Source of the DNA: Candidatus Omnitrophota bacterium
Lineage (GTDB): Bacteria; Omnitrophota; Koll11; Tantalellales; Tantalellaceae
Length of the DNA: 25,099 bases
NCBI GenBank assembly: GCA_015231715.1
Contig: JADGBB010000020.1
Location: forward strand, 1-25,099
Direction of reading: 5' to 3'
Made by a program: the position numbers and the translations under genes. Numbering within the stretch: position 1 is the first letter of the stretch; each line of letters opens with the position of its first letter. Below the pieces are notes generated by a model, which had not been told where the DNA came from, did no database searches, and was given only the letters and a program-made list of their open reading frames with translations. Shown here piece after piece: positions 9,507 through 17,334 of this stretch.

Positions 9507-10712
9507 TTACTCCTTTCTCACTAGCCCCGGCGGGGCTTTATGCCACTTATATCCTTTTATCGCGTCCTCGTATCCACGCGCAAACAACCTCTTCATTTCC
9601 GCTACATCGTACATTTCATTTTGATCGGGCACAAAATCTTCGGGAATATACGCCAAATTATAATCCCATCCATTTTCTTTCGCGAGCGCATACATCCTGT
9701 AAGTATCCCCGCTCATTTTCGACGATCCGTTGGTCTCAATAAGGCGTGATGTTATAGCCTCAAGGTTATCCTCTACCTGTCTAGAATGCGGCGACATATA
9801 ACAGCAGTTCAAAACATAAAACATAGTTCTTGATCCTCGAGGATATATCCCGGAAGATATGCCGTTAATTTCCGCATCTTTTATTAACTGTTCAATATAG
9901 AAAAGTCCGCCTACAACCCCTCCATCGGCGTGCATCTCATCATAACTATTGCCGTCTGCTTCAACATGAAAATACACCGGAGGTACTACTACCGGAAAAG
10001 AACATGAAGCAAGAATAACTTTTCGTAACATCAATATAGAATTCGTGCCGCCTTCCGATGCGATAGCGCCCATGTCCCATATAACAAAGCCCTGTGCGTC
10101 AAGATCAGATGTTCCTACATAGAGCCTCCGTCCTTTCGAATGCTCCTCGGCTATCCTAGTCCTAAGCTCCTCATCAACCATGTCATCGATCATTTTAGCG
10201 AACAGCTTCGAACTTTTCAAAGAATCACTGAATGGTAAACTTAAAAGACTTTTAGAATTCATGACTTCTTTCGTCGACAATGATGTATAAAACGCAGCGA
10301 ACCGGTCTTCATATTCTTTCCCCGCAAACGTTATGACAGCCAGCAGCGATCCGCTTGAATAACCTGTAACTATTTTAAAAATCGGACGTGATCCTTCCTC
10401 TAGCCACCCGTTCAATATACCGATACCGTAAGCGCTGTTGGATACTCCTCCCCCGATAATAAGCGCGGGGTAAGTCATTATTCCGTCAACAAGATAATCT
10501 GATCTCATTTCTTGTTTAAAGGAATCCTCAAGGCTCCGGCACATAAAAATGGGCGAGGGCTTGTCTGTGTAGTAGCGTATCTCAGGCATCCCTGAAATAA
10601 CAGTTTTCCCTACAAACTTTTCCGGAACTGCATTTCGTAAATTAGCACATCCCGATGACAAAAATAGACACATAACCAACAGAAATAATTGACACAACTT
10701 TCCCTGCCTCAT
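9507..10712 (-). CDS. patatin-like phospholipase lipoprotein
   Basis: 401 residues. The N-terminal signal ends in LFLSSGC, a relaxed lipobox with Cys22, so probably a membrane-anchored lipoprotein. The patatin fold is complete: glycine-rich oxyanion loop GGGVSNSAYGIG near 88-99, nucleophile elbow GYSSG near 117-121, and catalytic Asp in HADGGV near 268. Patatins hydrolyse acyl esters of phospholipids or glycolipids through a Ser-Asp dyad. AAGGA lies 7 bases before the ATG. It starts 23 bases after the entericidin-like gene, probably on the same transcript, and its stop is next to the GtrA start. It could release fatty acids that the downstream acyl ligase recovers. Confidence 0.9.
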   Translation of the reverse strand: MRQGKLCQLFLLVMCLFLSSGCANLRNAVPEKFVGKTVISGMPEIRYYTDKPSPIFMCRSLEDSFKQEMRSDYLVDGIMTYPALIIGGGVSNSAYGIGILNGWLEEGSRPIFKIVTGYSSGSLLAVITFAGKEYEDRFAAFYTSLSTKEVMNSKSLLSLPFSDSLKSSKLFAKMIDDMVDEELRTRIAEEHSKGRRLYVGTSDLDAQGFVIWDMGAIASEGGTNSILMLRKVILASCSFPVVVPPVYFHVEADGNSYDEMHADGGVVGGLFYIEQLIKDAEINGISSGIYPRGSRTMFYVLNCCYMSPHSRQVEDNLEAITSRLIETNGSSKMSGDTYRMYALAKENGWDYNLAYIPEDFVPDQNEMYDVAEMKRLFARGYEDAIKGYKWHKAPPGLVRKE

Positions 10713-10735
10713 ATTGTCATCCTTTATAAATATTT

Positions 10736-10870
10736 TTAATTACTGCCGGCCCCTTCCATACTGCTTCCCGCATTCTTGACATCCCGTCCCATGCCTTCTA
10801 ATGTGTTACATCCGGTAGCTGAGATTATTAAAAATAAACCCGCAAGCATAAATAATAAAAATTTCTTCAT
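10736..10870 (-). CDS. entericidin-like small lipoprotein
   Basis: 44 residues. MKKFLLFMLAGLFLIISATGC forms a lipoprotein signal with lipobox ATGC (Cys21). The mature part NTLEGMGRDVKNAGSSMEGA matches the entericidin A/B pattern (GCNT-x-x-G-x-G-x-D-x-x-x-x-G-x-x-x-x-x-A). AAGGAG sits 6 bases before the ATG. A promoter with spacing 17 lies 43-71 bases upstream, and the shared 19-base element overlaps it. Entericidins are small envelope lipoproteins tied to stationary phase and membrane stress; whether this one is toxic, protective or structural cannot be read from the sequence. No second partner gene is beside it. Confidence 0.85.
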   Translation of the reverse strand: MKKFLLFMLAGLFLIISATGCNTLEGMGRDVKNAGSSMEGAGSN

Positions 10871-10912
10871 ACAATTCTCCTTTATTTAAAACGTTAACTT
10901 TTATTTAGTTTA

Positions 10913-10941
10913 ATATTAGGCTTTATACAGAAAGGCGTCAA
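10913..10941 (-). promoter_or_regulatory. promoter of the entericidin-patatin-lipid operon
   Basis: On the minus strand TTGACG (10936-10941) and TAATAT (10913-10918) are separated by exactly 17 bases, about 43 bases from the ATG at 10870. The -35 box lies in the final codon and stop of the HAD gene. Sigma-70-like; inferred from match only. Confidence 0.6.
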
Positions 10942-10956
10942 TTGTACCTGGGTATA
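10938..10956 (-). promoter_or_regulatory. 19-base shared upstream element, copy A
   Basis: Minus-strand TATACCCAGGTACAATTGA. It overlaps the -35 region of the entericidin promoter and also encodes the last residues of the HAD protein. TACC-CA-GGTA inside it is an inverted repeat. Copies B and C differ at one position each and lie upstream of SOD and the autotransporter. Confidence 0.6.
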
Positions 10957-11624
10957 ATTACATTTTTAAGCTGCGCGATACTGTCAATCATATAATCCGG
11001 TCTAACTTCAATAAGATCCTTCTCTTTGCCTATCCCATAAGTAACACCGCAAGTTATTACACCTGCCGCTTTGCCTGCTAAAATGTCATATACCATATCC
11101 CCTACCATCATAGATCTTTCTCTCTCGCCTTTGAAGAATTCAAACCCTTTATTGATCGGGCAAGCTAATGGTTTAAGGCACTCTTCGTCATCTCCGCCTA
11201 CTACACCTTTAAAATAATCAATTATCCCAAACCCTTTTAATGCTTTCTCGGCAAGATATTTACCTCTATTTGTAACAACTACTAAATTTTTATCCTTAAA
11301 ATATTTTATAGTTTCTTTAACTCCGGGATATAAAGTGCTTTTTTCATTAAGATGATCACTGAAATACTCTTTATAAATATCTACCCCTTTCTTTATAGTT
11401 TTTGGATCGGACTTACCTACAGATTTTTCTATAAGATCAACAACACCCCCGCCTATAAATAACACTATCTCCTCGTAATCCCTGGACTCCAACCCTAGTT
11501 TTTTTAAGGTATAATTTACCCCCTCGACAATATCGTCTTTAGAGTCTACAAGAGTGCCATCCAAGTCAAAAAATATAGAATCAATTTTAATATTTTTAAA
11601 TTTTTGCTCTTCCATAATGATCAT
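10938..11624 (-). CDS. HAD-family phosphatase, phosphoglycolate phosphatase-like
   Basis: 228 residues, usual length for the Gph/PGPase group. Motif I is DLDGTLVDS (nucleophile and acid Asp, about 20-22), motif II VVTNRG, motif III Lys in CLKP, and motif IV MVGDMVYDILAG with the Mg-binding acid pair. The helical cap between motifs I and II fits subfamily IA. Likely substrate is 2-phosphoglycolate or another small phosphate, but HAD specificity cannot be read from motifs. The ribosome site is weak: only a distant AGAAG precedes the ATG at 11624, and a second ATG (11615) has none. It starts 15 bases after the lactate dehydrogenase gene, which suggests one operon. Its last codons overlap the next promoter. 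Confidence 0.88.
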   Translation of the reverse strand: MIIMEEQKFKNIKIDSIFFDLDGTLVDSKDDIVEGVNYTLKKLGLESRDYEEIVLFIGGGVVDLIEKSVGKSDPKTIKKGVDIYKEYFSDHLNEKSTLYPGVKETIKYFKDKNLVVVTNRGKYLAEKALKGFGIIDYFKGVVGGDDEECLKPLACPINKGFEFFKGERERSMMVGDMVYDILAGKAAGVITCGVTYGIGKEKDLIEVRPDYMIDSIAQLKNVIIPRYN

Positions 11625-11639
11625 ACTAATTTTCTTCTG

Positions 11640-12596
11640 TTAAAATTTTATGCCGTTAATGATTTCTTTTAATGAATGTGCTGATTTTTTGAAAAGCCCC
11701 TGTTCTTTTTCAGAAAGTTCAATTCTCAGAAACTGCTCCACCCCGTTCTTGTTAACTACGGAAGGGACACTGAGATAAATATCACTAACATCATAATAGT
11801 CTTTGATTAGCGTTGAGACCGGCAACACTGAGTTCTCATCCCGCAAAATAGCTTCAACTATTCTCTCTAAAGCAAGCCCTATAGCGTAATATGTCGCGCC
11901 TTTAGTTTCTATTATTCTATAAGCTGAGCTTTTAACTTCCTCGAAAAGTTTTTCTAGTTCCTCTTCTCTTTTGCAATGATTGAAATTCTTGCATGTCGGA
12001 CAATATTTCTTTATTTCCATACCGCCTATAGTGGCACTCGTCCATACCGGAAGTTCCGTGTCACCATGCTCTCCGATTATATATGCATGCACATTTCTCG
12101 GATCTATCTCACAATGTTGACTTATTAAATAATGAAACCTTGAAGTATCCAGCACAGTTCCTGATCCAAGAACTCTATTTGAAGGCAGTCCTGATATTTT
12201 CATGGTTACATAAGTTAAAATATCTACAGGATTCGTCACAACAATAATAATAGCGTCTTTGGCATGTTTCAGAATTTGTGGAACTATCTCTTTGAATACA
12301 TCGACATTTGTCTGGACAAGATCTAGTCTTGTTTGCCCGGGTTTTTGTTTAGCACCCGCGGTTATCACTACAATATCGGAATTTTTGCATCCTTCATATC
12401 CCGCAGAATAGATTTCCGTTGGATGGGCAAAACTCATACCATGGTTAAGATCCATGCATTCGCCTTTTGCCTTTTCTTCATTCTGGTCGATAATAACTAT
12501 TTCTCTGGCTATCCCTCTTATCATAAGAGCATAAGCGAATGTGCTCCCAACATTCCCGGCACCTATTATAGATACTTTTGGTTTTGATTTTTGCAT
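11640..12596 (-). CDS. ldh: L-lactate dehydrogenase
   Basis: 318 residues; reduces pyruvate to L-lactate with NADH in the cytoplasm. The NAD-binding loop is GAGNVGS near 12-18. The substrate-specificity loop reads AKQKPGQTRLDL, with Gln where malate dehydrogenases have Arg, followed by the catalytic Arg. TNPVDILTYV, RFHYLIS and catalytic His in GEHGDTELPVW complete the set. A Cys cluster, YCPTCKNFNHCK, near 210 could bind metal or be redox active. The frame opens at GTG 12611, but GGAGGG lies 5 bases before the ATG at 12596, which I chose. It lies 37 bases after the SOD gene. Absence of the fructose-bisphosphate site cannot be judged here. Confidence 0.93.
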   Translation of the reverse strand: MQKSKPKVSIIGAGNVGSTFAYALMIRGIAREIVIIDQNEEKAKGECMDLNHGMSFAHPTEIYSAGYEGCKNSDIVVITAGAKQKPGQTRLDLVQTNVDVFKEIVPQILKHAKDAIIIVVTNPVDILTYVTMKISGLPSNRVLGSGTVLDTSRFHYLISQHCEIDPRNVHAYIIGEHGDTELPVWTSATIGGMEIKKYCPTCKNFNHCKREEELEKLFEEVKSSAYRIIETKGATYYAIGLALERIVEAILRDENSVLPVSTLIKDYYDVSDIYLSVPSVVNKNGVEQFLRIELSEKEQGLFKKSAHSLKEIINGIKF

Positions 12597-12633
12597 ATTA
12601 GCCCTCCGCACCCTTATATTTGCTCAATCTATT

Positions 12634-13386
12634 TTACTTAAGGTTGTCCGCTGCAAAGCTCCAATTAATCAATTTTTCAAGAACAGTGTTTACGTGGTCT
12701 GCACGCAGATTCTGATAATCCAGGTAGTAAGCATGCTCCCACACATCAATTGTCAATAACGGTTTCATTCCTTTAGTTAGGGGTGTTTCCGCATTACTAG
12801 TCTTGATCACTTTAAGCTTATCTCCATCCAGTACAAGCCACGCCCATCCGCTTCCAAACTGGCTGGTTGCCGCTGTTGCCAGCTCTTTCACACACTCATC
12901 CACGGTTCCAAAAGCTGCCTCGATATTTATTTTCAATGCCGCAGGTGGTTCCCCTCCGCCATTCGGGGTCAAGCTCTTCCAATAAAAAGCGTGGTTCCAC
13001 GCTTGCGCTGCATTATTAAATATCTCGGTCTTATCCACTTTGCCTGCTGTTTCAGCTATAATTTTCTCAAGCGGCAGACCCGCGAATTCAGTTCCTGCTA
13101 CCAGCTTGTTCACCTTGTCGATATATCCTTTGTGATGTTTGCCATAGTGAAAGCTGATAGTCTTCGCAGAAATTACCGGTTCCAAATCGTTCTTGGCGTA
13201 TGGTAAAGTCGGTAAAACATATATCGCCGCGTTTTCAATTTTGTCATTACCCTTCATTGCTCCTCCTTTGTTAGAAATATTCTCTTCATACGGTCCGTTT
13301 CCCATTTCCGCAGATGCCTGTCCGAAAAATGATATAGTATTAGCAAATACTGATACACTTATGATCACACTTCGTAAATATTTCAT
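12634..13386 (-). CDS. sodB: exported Fe-type superoxide dismutase
   Basis: 250 residues, about 55 longer than cytoplasmic E. coli SodB because of an N-terminal extension. [27 protein letters not shown] looks like a Sec signal with an ASA cleavage site, followed by a short linker. The enzyme starts at [14 protein letters not shown]. Metal ligands are visible in [19 protein letters not shown] and [13 protein letters not shown]. The Gln of [11 protein letters not shown] and GSGWAWLV are Fe-type features. It would dismutate superoxide in the periplasm. AGGAG lies 5 bases before the ATG. The shared 19-base element sits 87 bases upstream. Metal choice (Fe versus Mn) is inferred from motifs. Confidence 0.93.
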   Translation of the reverse strand: MKYLRSVIISVSVFANTISFFGQASAEMGNGPYEENISNKGGAMKGNDKIENAAIYVLPTLPYAKNDLEPVISAKTISFHYGKHHKGYIDKVNKLVAGTEFAGLPLEKIIAETAGKVDKTEIFNNAAQAWNHAFYWKSLTPNGGGEPPAALKINIEAAFGTVDECVKELATAATSQFGSGWAWLVLDGDKLKVIKTSNAETPLTKGMKPLLTIDVWEHAYYLDYQNLRADHVNTVLEKLINWSFAADNLK

Positions 13387-13473
13387 GTTCTCTCCTAATT
13401 GTATTTTTTATTTACTTTGGATTTGAACTTTTCTAGGTTAATTATAATACTATGTGCTATATTCAAGATGTGG

Positions 13474-13492
13474 TCAATTGTACCTGAGTATA
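13474..13492 (-). promoter_or_regulatory. 19-base shared upstream element, copy B (SOD)
   Basis: Minus-strand TATACTCAGGTACAATTGA, 18 of 19 identical to copy A. Its end forms TTGACC, a possible -35. Candidate -10 sequences are CATAGT at 17 bases or TAGTAT at 19 bases, so the core promoter is uncertain. It lies in the 145-base gap between the enzyme I and SOD genes. Confidence 0.5.
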
Positions 13493-13531
13493 TTTGGGTG
13501 ATTTTACTGTATACGGTCGGGTAATCTCATT

Positions 13532-15307
13532 TCAGGTAAAGATCCAACCCGATATCTCCTTTTTCAAGAAAGATATACTTCCGGGGGAAACACTAAATTC
13601 TCTTATCCCAATATCAAGAAGAGATTTTATCCATTTCTCATCACCGGCTATTTCTCCGCATATACCGCAATCAATCCCTAACCCTTTAGCGACATTAACT
13701 ACATTCGCAAGGCTTTCCATGATTATTTCAGGTCCCTTATCAAAATATTCCGTTAATTCATTGTTTTCCCTGCCGGAGGCCATAGTATACTGAATAAGAT
13801 CATTAGTTCCAATACTTAAAAAATCTGCTTTTTTTGATATTTCTTTTATCCCCATAACCGCGGCAGGAGTCTCGATCATTGCCCCGACAGGGATATTACT
13901 ATACTCATCGCCATTTTCTTTTGTTAACTGTTTTATTGTGTTTTTAAGATATTTCTTTATTTCATCAATTTCACTAGGTAGCGTTATCATAGGTACTAAT
14001 ATTCTGAACAAATACTTTTTACTTAATAAAACAAGTGCTTTCAACTGTACTTTAAGCAATTCATCATATTTCAAAAGTGTTCTTACCCCTCGTATTCCCA
14101 AAGAGGGATCCATGTAATCCTCGATATCTATATATGGCAGATTTTTATCCGATCCTATATCTAACAGCCGTATTGTTATTTCCTTATTTTTGGCATGATC
14201 CAATATTTTATCCATTTCCTTTATCAAATACTTTTCATCCGGCAAGTTATCAAGCGCCATATATATTCTTTCTGTCCTAAAAAGTCCGATACCGTCACAA
14301 CCGTTCTTTAAAGCCTTATTAACTTCAGATTCTGTCGCTACATTCGCATAAACTTTTATTGCCTCTCCATTTTTCATAATGATCGGCTTCTTTGATACTT
14401 TGTATTGTTTCTCTTTCTTCCGAATACTCTCATATTTCTGTTTATCATTTTTATTCGGGTTGACGATAACCTTGTTCTCTTCTCCCAACAAAATTATTTC
14501 ATCTCCTTCTTTTATTTTCGAATCAATTTCCTTTATTTTTGAGATCGCAGGGAGCCCCATAGCCTTAGCTATTATGGCACTATGAGAATGGCGGTTCCCC
14601 TGTTCGAGCACTAACCCGGATATGTTCTTTTCATCAATATTAACCGTATCTGAAGGGAGAAGCCGTTTGGCTACCACTATTGTGTTTTTAGGCAGCCTAT
14701 CCAGAATATTATGCTCATATCCTAGAAGTCCTCTTATCATCCGTCTGCCGACATCCAGCATATCAGCGGCTTTACTTTGTAAATTCTTATTGTCAGATGA
14801 CTTGAATTTGTCGGCCCACTTGAAAAATACTCTTTTAACGGCCTGTTCAGCGTTAACTAGATCTCTTATAACAATAGATTCTATATCTTTTACAATCTGT
14901 TCATCCTCGAGTATAACTTTGTGAGCCTCAAATATTTCCGCGTGTCCTTTGCTTATATCTTTTTCAACAATATCCCGAGTTGCGTTAAGATCATTAATAA
15001 CGTGTTTTTTTATCTCGTTTATCCTTTTAATTTCCTTATTGACATTTTCTTTTGGAATATTTCCGGTAAAAAGATTGCGGCTTAAAATATCTTTATAAAT
15101 TAAAGCTTTCCCCATCCCTATCCCGGGTGAAATTGAAACTCCTTGTAGTGATTTTCTTGCGCTTGGGTTTTTTCCCATCTTTTTAGCTTTATACATCGCC
15201 TGATCAGCATGTTTTAATAATTCTGTCATTTTAGAGTCAAGCTCATCTTCCTTTATTTTTTGAGCTTCTTGGTTTATATTTTTAAATTTTTTTAGATTTT
15301 TATTCAT
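13532..15307 (-). CDS. PTS enzyme I paralog with GGDEF-like N-terminal tail
   Basis: 591 residues; PEP-dependent phosphotransferase of the enzyme I family (ptsI/ptsP). Residues 27-47 (LLKHADQAMYKAKKMGKN) match the last helix of GGDEF domains. Enzyme I proper starts at SISPGIGMGKA near 58. The phosphoacceptor His242 sits in HSHSAIIAKAM. The PEP/Mg domain has GIGLFRTE, RLLDIGSDKNLP, GIRGVRTLL, GAMIETPAAV, GTNDLIQYTMA, and Cys550 in CGICGEIAGD. All catalytic residues look intact, so it should autophosphorylate with PEP. No HPr or EII gene lies in the window. The start overlaps the GT4 stop as ATGA, indicating coupling within the TetR operon. Bases 14699-14825 are repeated at the right end of the window. 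Confidence 0.9.
   Translation of the reverse strand: MNKNLKKFKNINQEAQKIKEDELDSKMTELLKHADQAMYKAKKMGKNPSARKSLQGVSISPGIGMGKALIYKDILSRNLFTGNIPKENVNKEIKRINEIKKHVINDLNATRDIVEKDISKGHAEIFEAHKVILEDEQIVKDIESIVIRDLVNAEQAVKRVFFKWADKFKSSDNKNLQSKAADMLDVGRRMIRGLLGYEHNILDRLPKNTIVVAKRLLPSDTVNIDEKNISGLVLEQGNRHSHSAIIAKAMGLPAISKIKEIDSKIKEGDEIILLGEENKVIVNPNKNDKQKYESIRKKEKQYKVSKKPIIMKNGEAIKVYANVATESEVNKALKNGCDGIGLFRTERIYMALDNLPDEKYLIKEMDKILDHAKNKEITIRLLDIGSDKNLPYIDIEDYMDPSLGIRGVRTLLKYDELLKVQLKALVLLSKKYLFRILVPMITLPSEIDEIKKYLKNTIKQLTKENGDEYSNIPVGAMIETPAAVMGIKEISKKADFLSIGTNDLIQYTMASGRENNELTEYFDKGPEIIMESLANVVNVAKGLGIDCGICGEIAGDEKWIKSLLDIGIREFSVSPGSISFLKKEISGWIFT
14699..14825. repeat. 127-base direct repeat, internal copy
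   Basis: Identical over 127 bases to 24973-25099 in the same orientation. This copy sits in-frame in the enzyme I gene and is the authentic context. The bases immediately outside differ. Confidence 0.95.
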
Positions 15308-16569
15308 TTTTTGTCCCCAAAAACCGTTTTAGTAGCATCGCCTAGATTTGATAACAGTTCAATTTCAGTTTTTAACCCTCTCAAATGTTTTTCCCAATTA
15401 CTTTTATTTGGTCTCTCTTGTTTTTTACCGTTTTCTATCAAAAGGTTGAACAGGCTAAGTATTTTATTTATGCATTTTTCCACAGAATATTCTTGTGCTG
15501 TTTTGAGAGCATTTTTACTTATTGCGTTTTTATCTTTGATAGAAAAATAATCGATTATCTTCTCGGCAAACAATTCTGACTTTTCTTCATTTATTAAAAA
15601 TCCATTTACTCCGTCTTTGACAATGTCTCTCACTCCGGGAGCATCTAACGCTATAACCGGAACCCCGGAAGCCATTGCTTCAGCTAGTACTAAGCCCTGT
15701 GTCTCAGATTTTGACGCGTAGACAAATGCATCTAATGCGTCATATGCGCAGATGAGTTCATCTCCTTCCAATATTCCTACATAATGGAATCTTGAATTTA
15801 AGTTCTCATTATGAAAGTGATTTTTAATTTCTTCTTCATAGTTACCTTTACCTGCCACTAGAAAATGAAGGTCTTCATCTTTTTTCATTGCTAAAGATAC
15901 AGCTTTTACAAGAAAATCCAGGTTCTTTTCTTTAGATATCCTGCTTATAAAACCAATAAGTTTAATATCAGGATGAATGCCTAATCTTCTTCGAGAATCC
16001 GCTTTATTGAACTTATCATACTGTTTAACATAAATACCTGTAGGGATAACTTCTATTTGCGTTTTAACTTGATGCTCTTCCTTCAATAAATCTTTTATGC
16101 TGTCACTTGGTGCTATAACCGCGTCACAAAGTTCAGCGAATCCGGTAAACAATTTTATTATGAACTTTTTCATAATATCTAAAGATACAGGTAAATAATG
16201 ATCCAGGTTCTGCTCGAATAAAGTATGGTAAGTTAACACCAGAGGTATCTTGTTTTTTTCGGATATTCTTAAAGCACTTTCCGCAATTAAAAATGGATGC
16301 TGCAGATGAATAATATCAGGGATAAACTTTTTTAAGATCTTATCCTCTATACCGGGTACCGGTATCTGCAGGGAAAATTTGTTCTCACCCAGATCTTTTA
16401 AAGCAGGTATCCTTAAAACCCCTTCTTCGTGTTGAGATTTTTTATATTCCGGACAAACTATAAGTACTTCATGCCCTCTTTTTCGATACTCGCCTGCAGC
16501 TATCTCAATTGAACGTTCCAATCCTCCAAGAACGGGCTTATATGTATTGGTCATGATCAGTATTTTCAT
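15304..16569 (-). CDS. GT4 glycosyltransferase
   Basis: 421 residues, a GT-B family 4 enzyme paralogous to residues 1-385 of the 3240-5360 product. Shared landmarks are MTNTYKPVLGGLERS at the N-terminus, PTGIYV, SRISKEKN, and the nucleotide-sugar pair in SETQGLVLAEAMASGVP. After the catalytic fold a hydrophilic tail of about 45 residues (from NKSNWEKHLRGLKTEIELL) resembles the linker of the fused paralog. Likely makes a glycolipid or other surface glycan at the inner membrane face. AGGA lies 4-5 bases before the ATG and overlaps the TetR stop region. The gene is sandwiched between a TetR regulator and an enzyme I paralog, probably one transcript. Sugar donor not deducible. Confidence 0.9.
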   Translation of the reverse strand: MKILIMTNTYKPVLGGLERSIEIAAGEYRKRGHEVLIVCPEYKKSQHEEGVLRIPALKDLGENKFSLQIPVPGIEDKILKKFIPDIIHLQHPFLIAESALRISEKNKIPLVLTYHTLFEQNLDHYLPVSLDIMKKFIIKLFTGFAELCDAVIAPSDSIKDLLKEEHQVKTQIEVIPTGIYVKQYDKFNKADSRRRLGIHPDIKLIGFISRISKEKNLDFLVKAVSLAMKKDEDLHFLVAGKGNYEEEIKNHFHNENLNSRFHYVGILEGDELICAYDALDAFVYASKSETQGLVLAEAMASGVPVIALDAPGVRDIVKDGVNGFLINEEKSELFAEKIIDYFSIKDKNAISKNALKTAQEYSVEKCINKILSLFNLLIENGKKQERPNKSNWEKHLRGLKTEIELLSNLGDATKTVFGDKK

Positions 16570-16581
16570 TTAGTCCTCGTT

Positions 16582-17175
16582 CTATTGCCTTTTCTTTATA
16601 CCTTCAATAAATACTTTCCACATAGCGTTGAATTTGCTCACAGGAGTGCTTTTATAATTAGTTAAAGCGTACTGAACTATAGCTGATTGAATCATCCCAA
16701 AAAATATAAAACTAACAGACCTTACATCTATCTCACAATTAATAAGTTTGTTTTTTTTCGCCTGTTTCAAAATATCCTCTATTTTTTTTATATATTTTTC
16801 AATTATACCTAATATCGCCAGCCTTATTTCGTCATCATCAAAATGTATAGATTCAGCTGTGATTGAGAATAACATTCCCTTCTTTTTTTCTGAAAATTTC
16901 ATGTGTTTTTTCATAATATCCTTAAGGATAGTTATGGAATCCCTGCCGGTCCCTATCATTGAATCTACAACAGTTATTAGTTCCCTGCCAAAGGCATCCA
17001 CTACTCCAAGCAATATTTCTTTTTTGCTTTTAAAGTGTTTATATATTGCCCCTTCAGTTATATCATTTTTTTTTGCAATATTCCTTATGGTTACGTTTTG
17101 AACCCCGCCTTCTAATATCAAATCTCTGGCGGAGTTTATTATCGCTTCTCTGCGTGGTATCTTTAATTTCTTCAC
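16582..17175 (-). CDS. TetR-family transcriptional regulator
   Basis: 197 residues, the usual TetR length. The N-terminal HTH (about 8-56) reads REAIINSARDLILEGG then VTIRNIAKKNDITEGAIYKHFKSKKEIL, the classic TetR signature. The C-terminal ligand domain is divergent. Start is GTG at 17175 with AGGAG 6 bases upstream. A strong promoter and a perfect 7-base inverted repeat lie in the leader, so autoregulation of this gene and the GT4-enzyme I pair is likely. The family usually represses and is relieved by a small hydrophobic ligand; the ligand here is unknown. Confidence 0.92.
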   Translation of the reverse strand: MKKLKIPRREAIINSARDLILEGGVQNVTIRNIAKKNDITEGAIYKHFKSKKEILLGVVDAFGRELITVVDSMIGTGRDSITILKDIMKKHMKFSEKKKGMLFSITAESIHFDDDEIRLAILGIIEKYIKKIEDILKQAKKNKLINCEIDVRSVSFIFFGMIQSAIVQYALTNYKSTPVSKFNAMWKVFIEGIKKRQ

Positions 17176-17205
17176 AAGCTTCTCCTTTCTACTGATGCTT
17201 ATGTG

Positions 17206-17225
17206 GTAAGTATTTGTTTACTTAC
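17206..17225. promoter_or_regulatory. probable TetR operator (inverted repeat)
   Basis: GTAAGTA-N6-TACTTAC, perfect 7-base arms, between the -10 box and the start of the TetR gene. Size and placement suit a TetR dimer blocking its own transcription. Inferred, not shown. Confidence 0.7.
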
Positions 17226-17229
17226 TTTC

Positions 17230-17257
17230 ATTATAACAAACAGGTATTCTTTGTCAA
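17230..17257 (-). promoter_or_regulatory. strong sigma-70-like promoter of the TetR operon
   Basis: TTGACA (17252-17257) and TATAAT (17230-17235) on the minus strand, both perfect consensus, 16 bases apart. The operator lies 4 bases downstream of the -10 box. Confidence 0.75.
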
Positions 17258-17334
17258 GTGCACAGAAAAGTGTGTTTACATCCAACTATTATAAATAATA
17301 TTTTTTACTTGGAGTTAACTCAATTTCACGACCG

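Noticed and set aside
10942..10958. TTGTAC and TATAAT on the plus strand as a sigma-70 promoter
   Set aside because: The hexamers are only 5 bases apart, and no plus-strand gene follows; the minus-strand reading fits better.
11640..12596. Malate dehydrogenase
   Set aside because: The specificity loop has Gln (AKQKPGQTR) instead of Arg, which points to lactate.
16748..17101. 117-residue plus-strand hydrophobic ORF
   Set aside because: Mirror image of the TetR gene, Phe/Ile-rich because of the AT-rich opposite strand.
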